Assembly: GCF_002531725.1 (NCBI RefSeq)
Contig: NZ_NWSQ01000012.1
Location: 62,001-126,000 of the forward strand
Direction of reading: 5' to 3'
From: Rhizobium sp. L43
Lineage (GTDB): Bacteria; Pseudomonadota; Alphaproteobacteria; Rhizobiales; Rhizobiaceae
Length of the DNA: 64,000 bases
Positions 26,378 through 34,318 of the stretch are shown piece after piece (positions within the stretch are counted from its first letter, which is position 1; each line of letters starts with the position of its first letter). A program made the position numbers and the translations under genes. The notes beneath the pieces were generated by a model, which saw only the letters and a program-made list of their open reading frames with translations, made no database searches and was not told where the DNA came from.

Positions 26378-28213
26378 TCAGATGCTGGCCTGAACGCTGT
26401 GCAGATTGGCGTAGACGCCGTCCTGCGCCATGAGTTCGTCATGGGTGCCCTGTTCGACGATGCCATCTGCCGTCAGAACCAGGATACGGTCGGCGTGGCG
26501 GACGGTCGACAGGCGGTGGGCGATGACCAGGGTGGTTCGACCATTCGCCAGGCTGAGCAACGCCTGCTGCACCGCCCGTTCACTCTCGTTGTCGAGCGCG
26601 CTGGTCGCCTCGTCGAAGATCAGGATCTCCGGATCCTTGAGGAAGGCGCGGGCGATGGTGATACGCTGGCGCTGGCCGCCCGACAGCTTGACGCCGCGCT
26701 GGCCGATATCGGTGTCATAGCCCTGGGGCAGGGCCATGATGAAGTCGTGCGCATTGGCCGCACGCGCAGCCGCTTCCAGCTCGGCATCGCTGGCATCGGG
26801 CCGGCCATAACGCAGGTTTTCCGCCACCGTACCGGCAAACAGGTAGACATCCTGCTGCACCACCCCGACATGGCGCCGGAGCGAGGCCAGCGTCACATCG
26901 CGGATGTCGATGCCATCGATCTGGATCGCCCCAGCTTCGACATCGTAGAAACGCGGTATCAGCGCACAAAGCGTGCTCTTGCCGACCCCTGACGGGCCGA
27001 CCAGGGCGACGAACTCCCCGGGAGCGATGGTGAGCGACAGCTGCTCGAGCACGCGCGGGCCATCGGCCTCGTAACCGAAGGCGACGTTGGAAAAACTGAT
27101 CTCGCCCCGTGGCGCCGGCATCGGCCGCGCTTCCGGCCGATCGGTGATGTCAGGGGCGATCTCCAGGATCTCCATGGCCCTGACGAAGCCGGTGTAACCC
27201 TCCTGCCAGAGGCGCACGAAATTCGCCAGCCGCTGCACGGGATCGACCAGCACGGCGACGCAGAGCAGGAAGGTCAGCATATCCGGCACGGTCAGTTCCG
27301 CCGCCAGGATGCGCAGGCCGCCGACGATGATCACCAATATGGTGACGAGCTGGGCGAAGGTTTCGGTGCCGACCGAAAACCACGCTTCGCTGCGGTAGCC
27401 TTCGGCGCGGCTTTGCAGGAAGCGCCGGTTCTGCTCGGCGAAGCGTTCGCGCTCCAGTGCCTCGTTGGCGAAGGACTGGACGACGCGGATGCCGGCAAGA
27501 GCATCCTCGACGCGTTCGTTGACGGCGGCGATCTGCCGTTTGCTGGCTTCGAGCGCGCGGTTCATGCGCCGGTTGAAATAGAGCGCATAGGCAACCGCCG
27601 CCGGAGTGAGCAGCAGGATGATGCCTGCCAATGGCGGATCGATGAAGAACAGCACCAGCATGGCGCCGCCGTATTTGAGTACGGCGATGGAAAGATCCTC
27701 GGGGCCATGATGAAAGAGTTCGCCCAGCCACAGGCTGTCATTGGTGATGCGGCTCATCAGCTGGCCGGTGCGCTGGCGGTCGTAGAAGCTGAAGGAGAGC
27801 TTCTGGCAGTGCTCGAAGAGTTCCTGCCGCACCGTTGCTTCGATGCGCGCGCCCATGACGTGGCCGCGATAGTCGACAAAGAAGATCGCAACGATCTGGA
27901 CCGCCAGAACGGCCAGCATAATGCCGCCCATTGCCAGGATCTGTGCGAAGGCCTGCGGCGCGTCGGGCAGCGCCAGAAGCCTGCTGGTGACGACGTTGGC
28001 GCAGAGCGGCAGGGCGACCGCGGTGCCGGCGACGAGGATGGCGCACAGCAGGTCCGCCAATAGCAAAGGCAGATGCGGGCGATAGTAGGAGAGAAATTTA
28101 CGCATGCGCGACCAACGCCGGCGGCGGTCGGCGGCGGGATCGTCGCGGAAAAGGTTCAGGAAGGCGTTATGGCGTCGCGAGCTTTTCCTCGCGCGGGAGA
28201 ACGAAATATTCAT
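26378..28213 (-). CDS. ABC exporter, fused permease and ATPase (MsbA-like)
   Basis: A 611-residue half-transporter of the MsbA/multidrug type, expected to work as a homodimer in the inner membrane. The N-terminal 350 residues have six membrane segments (type 1 exporter fold). The C-terminal ATPase has Walker A GPSGVGKST, the Q-loop, the signature LSGGQRQRI, Walker B ILIFDEATSALD and the switch His in IAHRLS. Substrate unknown; lipids or drugs are usual. The start ATG at 28213 lies inside a 34-codon upstream frame that has a better ribosome binding site. The first 36 residues are basic and could be bypassed by the ATG at MRKFLSYY. Confidence 0.9.
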   Translation of the reverse strand: MNISFSRARKSSRRHNAFLNLFRDDPAADRRRRWSRMRKFLSYYRPHLPLLLADLLCAILVAGTAVALPLCANVVTSRLLALPDAPQAFAQILAMGGIMLAVLAVQIVAIFFVDYRGHVMGARIEATVRQELFEHCQKLSFSFYDRQRTGQLMSRITNDSLWLGELFHHGPEDLSIAVLKYGGAMLVLFFIDPPLAGIILLLTPAAVAYALYFNRRMNRALEASKRQIAAVNERVEDALAGIRVVQSFANEALERERFAEQNRRFLQSRAEGYRSEAWFSVGTETFAQLVTILVIIVGGLRILAAELTVPDMLTFLLCVAVLVDPVQRLANFVRLWQEGYTGFVRAMEILEIAPDITDRPEARPMPAPRGEISFSNVAFGYEADGPRVLEQLSLTIAPGEFVALVGPSGVGKSTLCALIPRFYDVEAGAIQIDGIDIRDVTLASLRRHVGVVQQDVYLFAGTVAENLRYGRPDASDAELEAAARAANAHDFIMALPQGYDTDIGQRGVKLSGGQRQRITIARAFLKDPEILIFDEATSALDNESERAVQQALLSLANGRTTLVIAHRLSTVRHADRILVLTADGIVEQGTHDELMAQDGVYANLHSVQASI

Positions 28214-28271
28214 GAAGCTGAATGTCCTTGTGGGGGATTTTTCCTTTCTGTTCGGACAGGGTCGCTCTCAT
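28167..28271 (-). CDS. Possible 34-aa leader ORF overlapping the ABC exporter start
   Basis: ATG at 28271 is preceded by GGGAG at good spacing. The 34 codons end at a TAA inside the first codons of the exporter gene, in another frame, overlapping it by 47 bp. The peptide is polar, without signal or obvious amino-acid run. Translation through it would place a ribosome next to the exporter start, so translational coupling is plausible. It is not certain that it is expressed. Confidence 0.4.
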   Translation of the reverse strand: MRATLSEQKGKIPHKDIQLHEYFVLPREEKLATP

Positions 28272-28496
28272 GTCAGTCTCCCGGAGGTTGTATGAATAGA
28301 TCCGGATTATCGCCGACAATCTCGATCGATTCAACCGGCGATGGGAGGAGATTGCTGAGTGTTGTCGGCAGGCAACAGGGTGGCTCAAGCCAAGTCACCG
28401 GCGACCTTCAAGATTTCTGATGATTTTGTTGAGCGGTTTGGATTTGACGACACGAGTGATCGACGGCAACGTTCAGTCATAAAAGGGAGAGCGACC

Positions 28497-28895
28497 ATGA
28501 CCGAACGGCATACAGGCGGCTGCCTCTGCGGCGCCGTGCGATTTTCGACGACGGCGAAGCCAGGACCCGTGGTCGGCTGCCATTGCTCGCAGTGCCGCCG
28601 GCAGACGGGGCTGTATTACGCCGCGGTCAACGTGGCGCGCGCCGCTCTTTCGATCGAGGGCGCTGAAGCAATCCGCTGGTACCGGTCGAGTGAAGAGGCG
28701 CAGCGCGGCTTCTGCGCGAATTGCGGTTCCGCATTGTTCTGGCAGGGCGACACATCGGCGGAGATTTCAATCATGGCAGGCGCTTTCGACGAACCGAGCG
28801 GGCTTGCCTTCGGCCACCATATCTATTGCGCCGATAAGGGCGATTTCTACGAGATAACGGATGGCCTGCCGCAATATGCGGTGAATCCGACTTAA
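28497..28895 (+). CDS. GFA family (CENP-V/GFA domain) zinc protein
   Basis: A 132-residue member of the glutathione-dependent formaldehyde-activating (GFA) family. The metal-binding pattern is CLCGAVRF, then GCHCSQCRR, then CANCGSALFW, which supplies the structural and catalytic Zn ligands. Most GFA-domain proteins are not proven Gfa enzymes, so the substrate is open. The ATG at 28497 follows GGGAGAG. The longer open frame from 28359 is rejected, since the family sequence begins at TGGCLCG. It ends at a repeat shared with the convergent DUF1003 gene. Confidence 0.9.
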   Translation: MTERHTGGCLCGAVRFSTTAKPGPVVGCHCSQCRRQTGLYYAAVNVARAALSIEGAEAIRWYRSSEEAQRGFCANCGSALFWQGDTSAEISIMAGAFDEPSGLAFGHHIYCADKGDFYEITDGLPQYAVNPT

Positions 28896-28940
28896 AGCCT
28901 GTCGTATCGGATTGTTATGCGCTTTAAGTTTTTATCTGGT

Positions 28941-28989
28941 GCATGTCGTTGCCCCAAAACCGCTGCACACTTTTGGGCGACATGCATTA
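28941..28989. repeat. Stem-loop repeat between convergent genes (copy 2)
   Basis: Same element as at 7841-7890: outer arms GCATGTCG (28941-28948) / CGACATGC (28978-28985), inner arms CCCAAAA (28953-28959) / TTTTGGG (28971-28977), with the identical CCGCTGCACAC loop. Here too the repeat runs into the TTA that is the stop codon of the minus-strand gene. Confidence 0.8.
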
Positions 28990-29517
28990 GCCTTTGGCGG
29001 CAAGCGCAGCGCTGAGGCGAGCCACATCCTCACGCAGCGCCGTCAGTTCGGTCAGCACGCTCATGTCGATCTTCTGGTGCAGAGAGAGCACTTCGAGTTC
29101 GGCCTTGAGATTGACTTCGTAATCCTTGGCGGCCTCGAAGCGATCGCGTTCGGCCTGGCGGTTCTGGGACATCATGATGATCGGCGCCTGGATGGCGGCA
29201 AGCATCGACAGGATCAGGTTCAGGAAGACGAAGGGGTAGGGATCGAAGGCGCCGGTCGCCAGGATGATGGTATTGATCAGCGTCCAGACGACAAGAAAGG
29301 CGAGGAAGGCGATGATGAAGGACCAGGAGCCGCCGACGCGGGCGATGCCGTCGGCGACACGCTCGCCGAATGAGGCCTTTGCGGAGAAGGCGGCATTGAC
29401 GTCGGTCGAGATGATCTTGCGCGCGTGCGCTTTCGCCAGCACGTGCTTCTCGATCGCGCCGAGCTCTTCGGCCGGCTTGTCGAAATGATGGTGCACGAAG
29501 TTCGAAAAGTTATTCAT
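28987..29517 (-). CDS. DUF1003 family membrane protein
   Basis: A 176-residue protein with two central membrane helices (about 70-120: SWSFIIAFLAFLVVWTLIN and the LNLILSMLAAIQAPIIMMSQN hallmark of DUF1003). The C-terminus is a predicted coiled coil (RQAERDRFEAAKDYEVNLKAELEVLSLHQKI). The ATG at 29517 follows a GGAA. The same frame continues upstream to 31452, but that part is antisense to nadE and not coding. Function unknown. Its stop codon is provided by the stem-loop repeat. Confidence 0.88.
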   Translation of the reverse strand: MNNFSNFVHHHFDKPAEELGAIEKHVLAKAHARKIISTDVNAAFSAKASFGERVADGIARVGGSWSFIIAFLAFLVVWTLINTIILATGAFDPYPFVFLNLILSMLAAIQAPIIMMSQNRQAERDRFEAAKDYEVNLKAELEVLSLHQKIDMSVLTELTALREDVARLSAALAAKG

Positions 29518-29694
29518 GGCTGTGTTTCCGATGCTGTCGCTTCCGGCGCAGTATTCCGCTCCGTCTATAAATTGCAATGTGTATCGAGTCCCGCGGCGCT
29601 CTGGCGCACCCTTCATAAAAATTTCGTCACTGCCGGGTGGCGCTTTCGCAGCGAACATGTTGCCGTTGCTGAAGCTGCAGGCTAAATAAATGAC

Positions 29695-31374
29695 ATGACA
29701 CAGGAAAACGCTCTCTCTGATATCTTCCGCATCGCCATCGGCCAGTTCAATCCAACGGTCGGCGACGTCGCAGCCAATCTCGCCAAAGCGCGGGAGGCGC
29801 GCGCTGACGCTGCCCGGGAGGGCGCACATCTGCTCGTCCTGACCGAGCTTTTCATCTCCGGCTATCCGCCGGAAGATCTGGTGTTGAAGCCGGCCTTCAT
29901 CCGCGCCTGCTGGAAAGCGGTCGAGAGCCTGGCTGCCGATACCGCCGACGGCGGGCCGGGGGTCCTCATCGGCTTTCCCCGGCAGGACGAGAGCGGGCGC
30001 TACAATTCCGTCGCCGTGCTCGACGGCGGCAAGGTGATTGCGATGCGCGACAAGATCGACCTGCCGAATTACGGCGAGTTCGACGAGAAGCGCGTCTTCA
30101 ATCAGGGCGCCATGCCGGGGCCGGTGAATTTCCGCGGCGTGCGCATCGGCATTCCGATCTGCGAGGATATCTGGGGCGATCTCGGCGTGTGCGAGACGCT
30201 GGCCGAAAGCGGCGCCGAGATCCTGTTGTCGCCGAACGGTTCGCCTTATTATCGCGGCAAGGTCGATATTCGCCATCAGGTGGTTCTGAAGCAGGTGATC
30301 GAGACGGGCCTGCCGCTGATCTATGCCGCTCAGCTCGGCGGCCAGGACGAACTGGTCTTCGACGGGGCGAGCTTCGCCTTCAACGCCGATAAGTCGCTGG
30401 CCTTCCAGATGAGCCAGTTCGAAACCGCGCTTGCAGTGACCACCTGGAAGCGTGGCGAGGCCGGCTGGCATTGCGCCGAAGGGCCGATGGCGCATATCCC
30501 TGAAGGCGAGGAGGCCGATTACCGTGCCTGCCTGCTCGGCTTTCGCGACTACGTCAACAAGAACGGCTTCAAAACCGTCGTGCTCGGCCTTTCCGGCGGC
30601 ATCGACTCGGCGATCTGTGCAGCCATCGCCGTCGATGCGCTGGGCGAGGAGCGGGTGCGCACCGTCATGTTGCCCTACCGCTATACCTCCGAGGATTCGC
30701 TGAAGGATGCGGCCGATTGCGCCAAAGCGCTCGGCTGCCGTTACGACATCGTGCCGATCGAAGAGCCGGTGACGGGATTCAGCAGCGCGCTCGCCGGCCT
30801 TTTCGAGGGCACGGACAGCGGCATCACCGAGGAGAACCTGCAGAGCCGGGCGCGCGGCGTCATCCTGATGGCGATCTCCAACAAGTTCGGCTCGATGGTG
30901 GTGACGACGGGCAACAAGTCGGAGATGTCGGTCGGCTACGCGACGCTCTACGGCGACATGAACGGCGGCTTCAATCCGATCAAGGATCTCTACAAGATGC
31001 AGGTCTATGCGCTGTCGCGCTGGCGCAATGGGAATGTGCCGCCGGGTGCGCTCGGTCCTTCCGGCGAGGTGATCCCGCGCAATATCATCGACAAGGCGCC
31101 ATCGGCCGAACTGCGTCCCGACCAGAAGGATCAGGATTCGCTGCCGCCCTATCCCGTCCTTGACGATATCCTCGAATGCCTGGTGGAGAAGGAGATGGCG
31201 GTCGAGGAGATCGTCGCGCGCGGCCATGACGTGGCCACCGTCCACCGGGTCGAGCACCTGCTCTATCTCGCCGAATACAAGCGGCGGCAATCGGCGCCGG
31301 GCGTGAAGATCACCAAGAAGAATTTCGGGCGCGACCGGCGCTATCCGATCACCAACCGGTTCCGGGATCGCTGA
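29695..31374 (+). CDS. nadE: Glutamine-dependent NAD+ synthetase
   Basis: It amidates deamido-NAD to NAD with ammonia from glutamine. The 559 residues contain an N-terminal nitrilase-type glutaminase domain with the triad Glu 51 (LTELF), Lys 120 (MRDKIDLPNYG) and Cys 156 (PICEDIWG). The C-terminal synthetase domain has the PP-loop LGLSGGIDSAI near residue 300. The length is normal for the two-domain form. The stop codon lies in the first unit of a short tandem repeat that fills the gap to the next gene. Confidence 0.96.
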   Translation: MTQENALSDIFRIAIGQFNPTVGDVAANLAKAREARADAAREGAHLLVLTELFISGYPPEDLVLKPAFIRACWKAVESLAADTADGGPGVLIGFPRQDESGRYNSVAVLDGGKVIAMRDKIDLPNYGEFDEKRVFNQGAMPGPVNFRGVRIGIPICEDIWGDLGVCETLAESGAEILLSPNGSPYYRGKVDIRHQVVLKQVIETGLPLIYAAQLGGQDELVFDGASFAFNADKSLAFQMSQFETALAVTTWKRGEAGWHCAEGPMAHIPEGEEADYRACLLGFRDYVNKNGFKTVVLGLSGGIDSAICAAIAVDALGEERVRTVMLPYRYTSEDSLKDAADCAKALGCRYDIVPIEEPVTGFSSALAGLFEGTDSGITEENLQSRARGVILMAISNKFGSMVVTTGNKSEMSVGYATLYGDMNGGFNPIKDLYKMQVYALSRWRNGNVPPGALGPSGEVIPRNIIDKAPSAELRPDQKDQDSLPPYPVLDDILECLVEKEMAVEEIVARGHDVATVHRVEHLLYLAEYKRRQSAPGVKITKKNFGRDRRYPITNRFRDR

Positions 31375-31454
31375 CGAAATCGGATTGCTGACGCAATGAG
31401 GATTGCTGACGCAATCGAGATCGCTGACGCGATCGGGATCGCTGACGGTCAAGA
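31366..31454 (+). repeat. Tandem repeat, five units of about 18 bp
   Basis: Units of the form GATTGCTGACGCAATCGA start at 31366, 31383, 31401, 31419 and 31437 with a few substitutions. Each carries GCTGACG. The TGA within the first unit is the nadE stop codon; the last unit ends just before the ribosome binding site of the next gene. Each unit is itself partly palindromic (GATTGC/GCAATC), so hairpins can form. Confidence 0.85.
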
Positions 31455-31469
31455 TTTTGGGGAGGAAAC

Positions 31470-32297
31470 ATGCGCAGCTCGGTCGAGATCTATAATGTCA
31501 GGACGGGCAGGGCGCGCGAAGTCTGGCAGACGGACAGGCTGGTCGAAGCGCCGAACTTTTCACCTGATGGTTCCTACCTGCTGCTGAACGGCGACGGGCT
31601 GCTCTATCGGCTGCCGCTCGATGGCGGCGAGGTCACCAAGGTCGATACCGGCTTTGCCGTCAACTGCAACAATGATCACGGCATTTCGCCCGATGGCACA
31701 GAGATCGTCATCTCGGACAAGACCGAATTCGGCAAGTCGGCGATCTATGTCCTGCCGATCGAAGGCGGCACGCCGCGGCTCGTCACGCAAAACCTGCCGT
31801 CCTACTGGCACGGCTGGTCGCCGGATGGCCGCCAGCTTGCCTATTGCGGCATCCGCGACGACCTCTTCGACATCTATACGATCTCGGTCGATGGCGGCGC
31901 CGAGACGCGGCTGACGCATGGTGAGGGCCGCAATGACGGGCCGGATTATTCCGCCGACGGGCAATGGATCTATTTCAATTCCAGCCGCACCGGTTTGATG
32001 CAGATCTGGCGCATTCACCCCGACGGCACCGAGCTGGAGCAGGTCACCTCGGACAATCAGGGCAACTGGTTCGCCCATCCGTCCCCCAAAAACGACAAGG
32101 TGCTGATCCTCTCCTACGACCCCTCGGTTTTCGACCATCCGCGCGATCTCGACGTGCGGCTGCAATTGATGGACATGGACGGCGGCAATCTGAAGACGCT
32201 GTTCGAGCTGTTCGGCGGGCAGGGCACGATCAACGTGCCCTGCTGGTCTCCTGACGGCGAAGAATTCGCCTATGTGCGCTATTTCCCGGCCGACTGA
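31470..32297 (+). CDS. TolB-like beta-propeller (PD40 repeat) protein
   Basis: The 275-residue protein consists of WD40-like PD40 repeats, recognisable as repeated SPDGxxL/I blades (NFSPDGSYLLL, ISPDGTEIVIS, WSPDGRQLAYC, YSADGQWIYFN, WSPDGEEFAYV). This is the fold of the TolB C-terminal domain, but no signal peptide is present, so it is likely cytoplasmic. A GGGGAGG ribosome binding site precedes the ATG. The role is unknown; related proteins are often called TolB-family or transporters by mistake. Its 3' end overlaps the convergent class I DAHP synthase gene by 19 bp. Confidence 0.85.
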   Translation: MRSSVEIYNVRTGRAREVWQTDRLVEAPNFSPDGSYLLLNGDGLLYRLPLDGGEVTKVDTGFAVNCNNDHGISPDGTEIVISDKTEFGKSAIYVLPIEGGTPRLVTQNLPSYWHGWSPDGRQLAYCGIRDDLFDIYTISVDGGAETRLTHGEGRNDGPDYSADGQWIYFNSSRTGLMQIWRIHPDGTELEQVTSDNQGNWFAHPSPKNDKVLILSYDPSVFDHPRDLDVRLQLMDMDGGNLKTLFELFGGQGTINVPCWSPDGEEFAYVRYFPAD

Positions 32298-33355
32298 ACG
32301 CGGGTCCGGCGCCGCTCGCGGGCGGATTTTGCCAGGTCTTCCAGCACCGCGACCGACATATCCCAGTCGATGCAGCCGTCGGTGATCGACTGGCCGTAGA
32401 CCAGCGGCTTGCCGGGAACGAGATCCTGGCGGCCGGCGACGAGGTTGCTCTCGATCATCATGCCCTTAATGTCGCTATTTCCGGCGGCGATCTGCGCGGC
32501 GACGGACTTGACGACGCGCGGCTGGTTCATCGGGTCCTTGCCGCTGTTGGCATGGCTGGCATCGACGAGGATGCGCGGGGCGACGCCGAGCTTGACGGCT
32601 TCGGTCGTGACCGCTGCGATGTCGGCCGCCTCATAGTTCGGCTGTTTGCCGCCGCGCAGGATGATGTGGCAGTCCTCATTGCCTCTCGTCGAGGCGATCG
32701 CCGCCTGTCCGTCCTTGGTGACGGCCGGGAAGTGATGCGGCTGCGAGGCGGCCAGGATCGCGTCGAGTGCGACGCGGGCGCTCCCATCGGTGCCGTTCTT
32801 GAAGCCGATCGGGCAGGAGAGACCGGAGGCAAGCTGGCGATGGATCTGGCTTTCGGTCGTGCGCGCACCGATCGCGCCCCAGCTGACGAGGTCGGCAATG
32901 TATTGCGGCGTGATCGTGTCGAGGAATTCGACGCCAGCCGGAAGGCTCATGGCATTGATGTCGAGCAGCAGGCGCCTGGCAATCCTCAAGCCTTCCTCGA
33001 TGCGGTAGCTGCCGTCGAGATGCGGGTCGTTTATCAGGCCCTTCCAGCCGACGGTGGTGCGGGGTTTTTCGAAATAGACGCGCATGACGATTTCCAGATC
33101 GTCGGAGAAGCGCTGTCGCTGTTCCTGGAGCCGTGCGGCATATTCCCGGGCGGCAACGGGGTCATGGATGGAGCAGGGGCCGATGACGACGGCCAGGCGA
33201 TCGTCTTCGCCCTGGAGAATTTTATGGATCGCATCGCGATTGCTGGTCACGGTCTCGGTGACAACAGCGTCGCGGTGGATTTCCGCGAGGATATCGGCGG
33301 GTTTGGTCAGCGGCGTGATCTCGAGGATTCGCAGATCATCAATGGTATCGGGCAC
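32279..33355 (-). CDS. Class I 3-deoxy-7-phosphoheptulonate (DAHP) synthase, attenuator-controlled
   Basis: A class I-alpha (AroF/AroG/AroH-type) DAHP synthase of 358 residues. Typical blocks are VIGPCSIHDP, EKPRTTVGWKGLINDP, GARTTESQIHRQLASGLS, FKNGTDG, LRGG and DASHANSGKDP. It carries out the same reaction as the class II enzyme encoded at 24792. It is preceded by a 24-codon leader peptide and a terminator/antiterminator pair, so its transcription should rise when charged aromatic tRNAs run low. The E. coli class I genes are instead controlled by TyrR or TrpR. The C-terminal tail is basic. The gene overlaps the convergent propeller gene by 19 bp. Confidence 0.95.
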   Translation of the reverse strand: MPDTIDDLRILEITPLTKPADILAEIHRDAVVTETVTSNRDAIHKILQGEDDRLAVVIGPCSIHDPVAAREYAARLQEQRQRFSDDLEIVMRVYFEKPRTTVGWKGLINDPHLDGSYRIEEGLRIARRLLLDINAMSLPAGVEFLDTITPQYIADLVSWGAIGARTTESQIHRQLASGLSCPIGFKNGTDGSARVALDAILAASQPHHFPAVTKDGQAAIASTRGNEDCHIILRGGKQPNYEAADIAAVTTEAVKLGVAPRILVDASHANSGKDPMNQPRVVKSVAAQIAAGNSDIKGMMIESNLVAGRQDLVPGKPLVYGQSITDGCIDWDMSVAVLEDLAKSARERRRTRVQSAGK

Positions 33356-33389
33356 GGTATGGCTCCTGTTTGGTCATACCGGGCGGAAC

Positions 33390-33479
33390 AAAAAAGCCGC
33401 CAGGTAGACTAGCGGCTGTTCGGGTTGTCGTCGCGTCGACTTCAGTTACGCATAGACCCGCATCCGCTGGGAGCAGCGG
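33390..33479 (-). promoter_or_regulatory. Transcription attenuator of the class I DAHP synthase gene
   Basis: Segment 1 CCGCTG (33479-33474) pairs with segment 2 CAGCGG (33469-33464) as a pause hairpin overlapping leader codons 14-16. Segment 2, read as CCAGCGG, can instead pair with segment 3 CCGCTAG (33415-33409), six of seven positions. Segment 3, read as AGCCGC (33417-33412), pairs with segment 4 GCGGCT (33400-33395), followed by six T (33395-33390): a Rho-independent terminator 35 bp before the gene. Pairings 2:3 and 3:4 exclude each other. Confidence 0.85.
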
Positions 33480-33520
33480 TACCAATAAAATCGCGAGGCG
33501 TAGATCGAAGTGGTCGACAT
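33446..33520 (-). CDS. 24-aa aromatic-rich leader peptide
   Basis: The peptide is MSTTSIYASRFYWYRCSQRM followed by RVYA. Six of 24 residues are aromatic, and codons 11-14 are TTT TAT TGG TAC (Phe-Tyr-Trp-Tyr), placed just before the 5' arm of the pause hairpin. A ribosome stalled there would free segment 2 to form the antiterminator. All three aromatic amino acids could thus be sensed. The ribosome binding site is weak (no clear GGAG within 12 nt of the ATG), and a longer open frame extends upstream. The identification rests on codon content plus the RNA structure rather than on homology. Confidence 0.8.
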   Translation of the reverse strand: MSTTSIYASRFYWYRCSQRMRVYA

Positions 33521-33617
33521 CAGGCGTATGTAGCGTCGCAACCGGGTGATGTCACGCAGAATTTGCGGCCTGAAAATCCCGCTCCTGCGGGACCAGCGAT
33601 CGCTTCCGCAGAGAGGC

Positions 33618-33660
33618 AAAAAGCATATCGCCCAAAAGCGCGCTGCTTCTGGGCGATATG
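33618..33660 (-). terminator. Rho-independent terminator of the chemoreceptor operon, repeat-like
   Basis: The perfect 11-bp arms CATATCGCCCA (33624-33634) and TGGGCGATATG (33650-33660) are followed on the minus strand by CTTTTTGCC. The hairpin is a looser relative of the CGACATGC/CCCAAAA stem-loop repeats at 7841 and 28941. Confidence 0.75.
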
Positions 33661-33675
33661 AACGCAAAGCTGAGA

Positions 33676-34257
33676 TCAGAGAGCGTCGACGGTCACGCCG
33701 ACTGTGATGGCGCCGATCGGCGTTCCCTTGTCATCTGAAATCGTGACGCTTGCCTGCGACTGCAGCGTCTGGGTCGATTCGTCCTTTTCGATCTCATCGA
33801 CGAAGACGGCGTCCTTGCCGGCGCCGAAGGATTTCTGGAACTTGCCCTCGTCGCCCTGCCAGTAGTCGGAGGTGGGATCGCTTTGGCCGACATTCAGGCC
33901 CTTTGCATCCATGACGAAGATCTCCGCAATCTTGCCGTTGGACGCAGCCTTCTTTTCCTGAAGGAATTTTGACAGCGCATTGCCGAGCACGCCGTCGATC
34001 ATCGAATGGTCGGAACCATCGACCTCGGCACGCCACTTCTTATCGAGGGCGTCGATATCGGCCTGGCTGAGATTGGCGTTTGCGGCATTCTGTGCCTTGA
34101 TGGCCTCGATGACGGCGGGGTCGTTCAGCCAGGGTTTTACGTCGCTTGTCACATAGTCGGAGATCGGGGCAAGCTTCGCATCCTGTGCCATGGATACGCC
34201 CGTAGTCACGGCAACTGCGGTGCAGGCCAAAAGCAATGCGGTCACAACTTTCTTCAT
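33676..34257 (-). CDS. Secreted Cache/PDC-like sensory protein
   Basis: A 193-residue protein with a Sec signal peptide (cleavage after SMAQ, about residue 25). The mature part resembles a single Cache/PDC ligand-binding domain: helical first half, then IAEIFVMDAKGLNVGQSDPTSDYWQGDEGKF and the closing TISDDKGTPIGAITVGV strand pair. It has no membrane anchor, so it should be free in the periplasm. It lies 61 bp downstream of a chemoreceptor gene on the same strand, which suggests that it feeds a signal into that receptor. Cache assignment is by pattern and moderately sure. Confidence 0.7.
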   Translation of the reverse strand: MKKVVTALLLACTAVAVTTGVSMAQDAKLAPISDYVTSDVKPWLNDPAVIEAIKAQNAANANLSQADIDALDKKWRAEVDGSDHSMIDGVLGNALSKFLQEKKAASNGKIAEIFVMDAKGLNVGQSDPTSDYWQGDEGKFQKSFGAGKDAVFVDEIEKDESTQTLQSQASVTISDDKGTPIGAITVGVTVDAL

Positions 34258-34318
34258 AACTGTTCCCTTCCTGATTATGGGATGTTGAGGAATAAAAGCT
34301 TATCGAACGAAGAGGGCG

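Noticed and set aside
29518-31452. Long open frame on the minus strand continuing upstream of the DUF1003 gene (over 600 codons)
   Set aside because: It is antisense to nadE, rich in Arg, His, Asp and Gly as expected from mirrored GC-rich codons, and has no domain. Only the last 176 codons, outside nadE, are a real gene.
31366-31454. CRISPR array
   Set aside because: The 18-bp units are directly adjacent, without spacers, and no cas gene is present.
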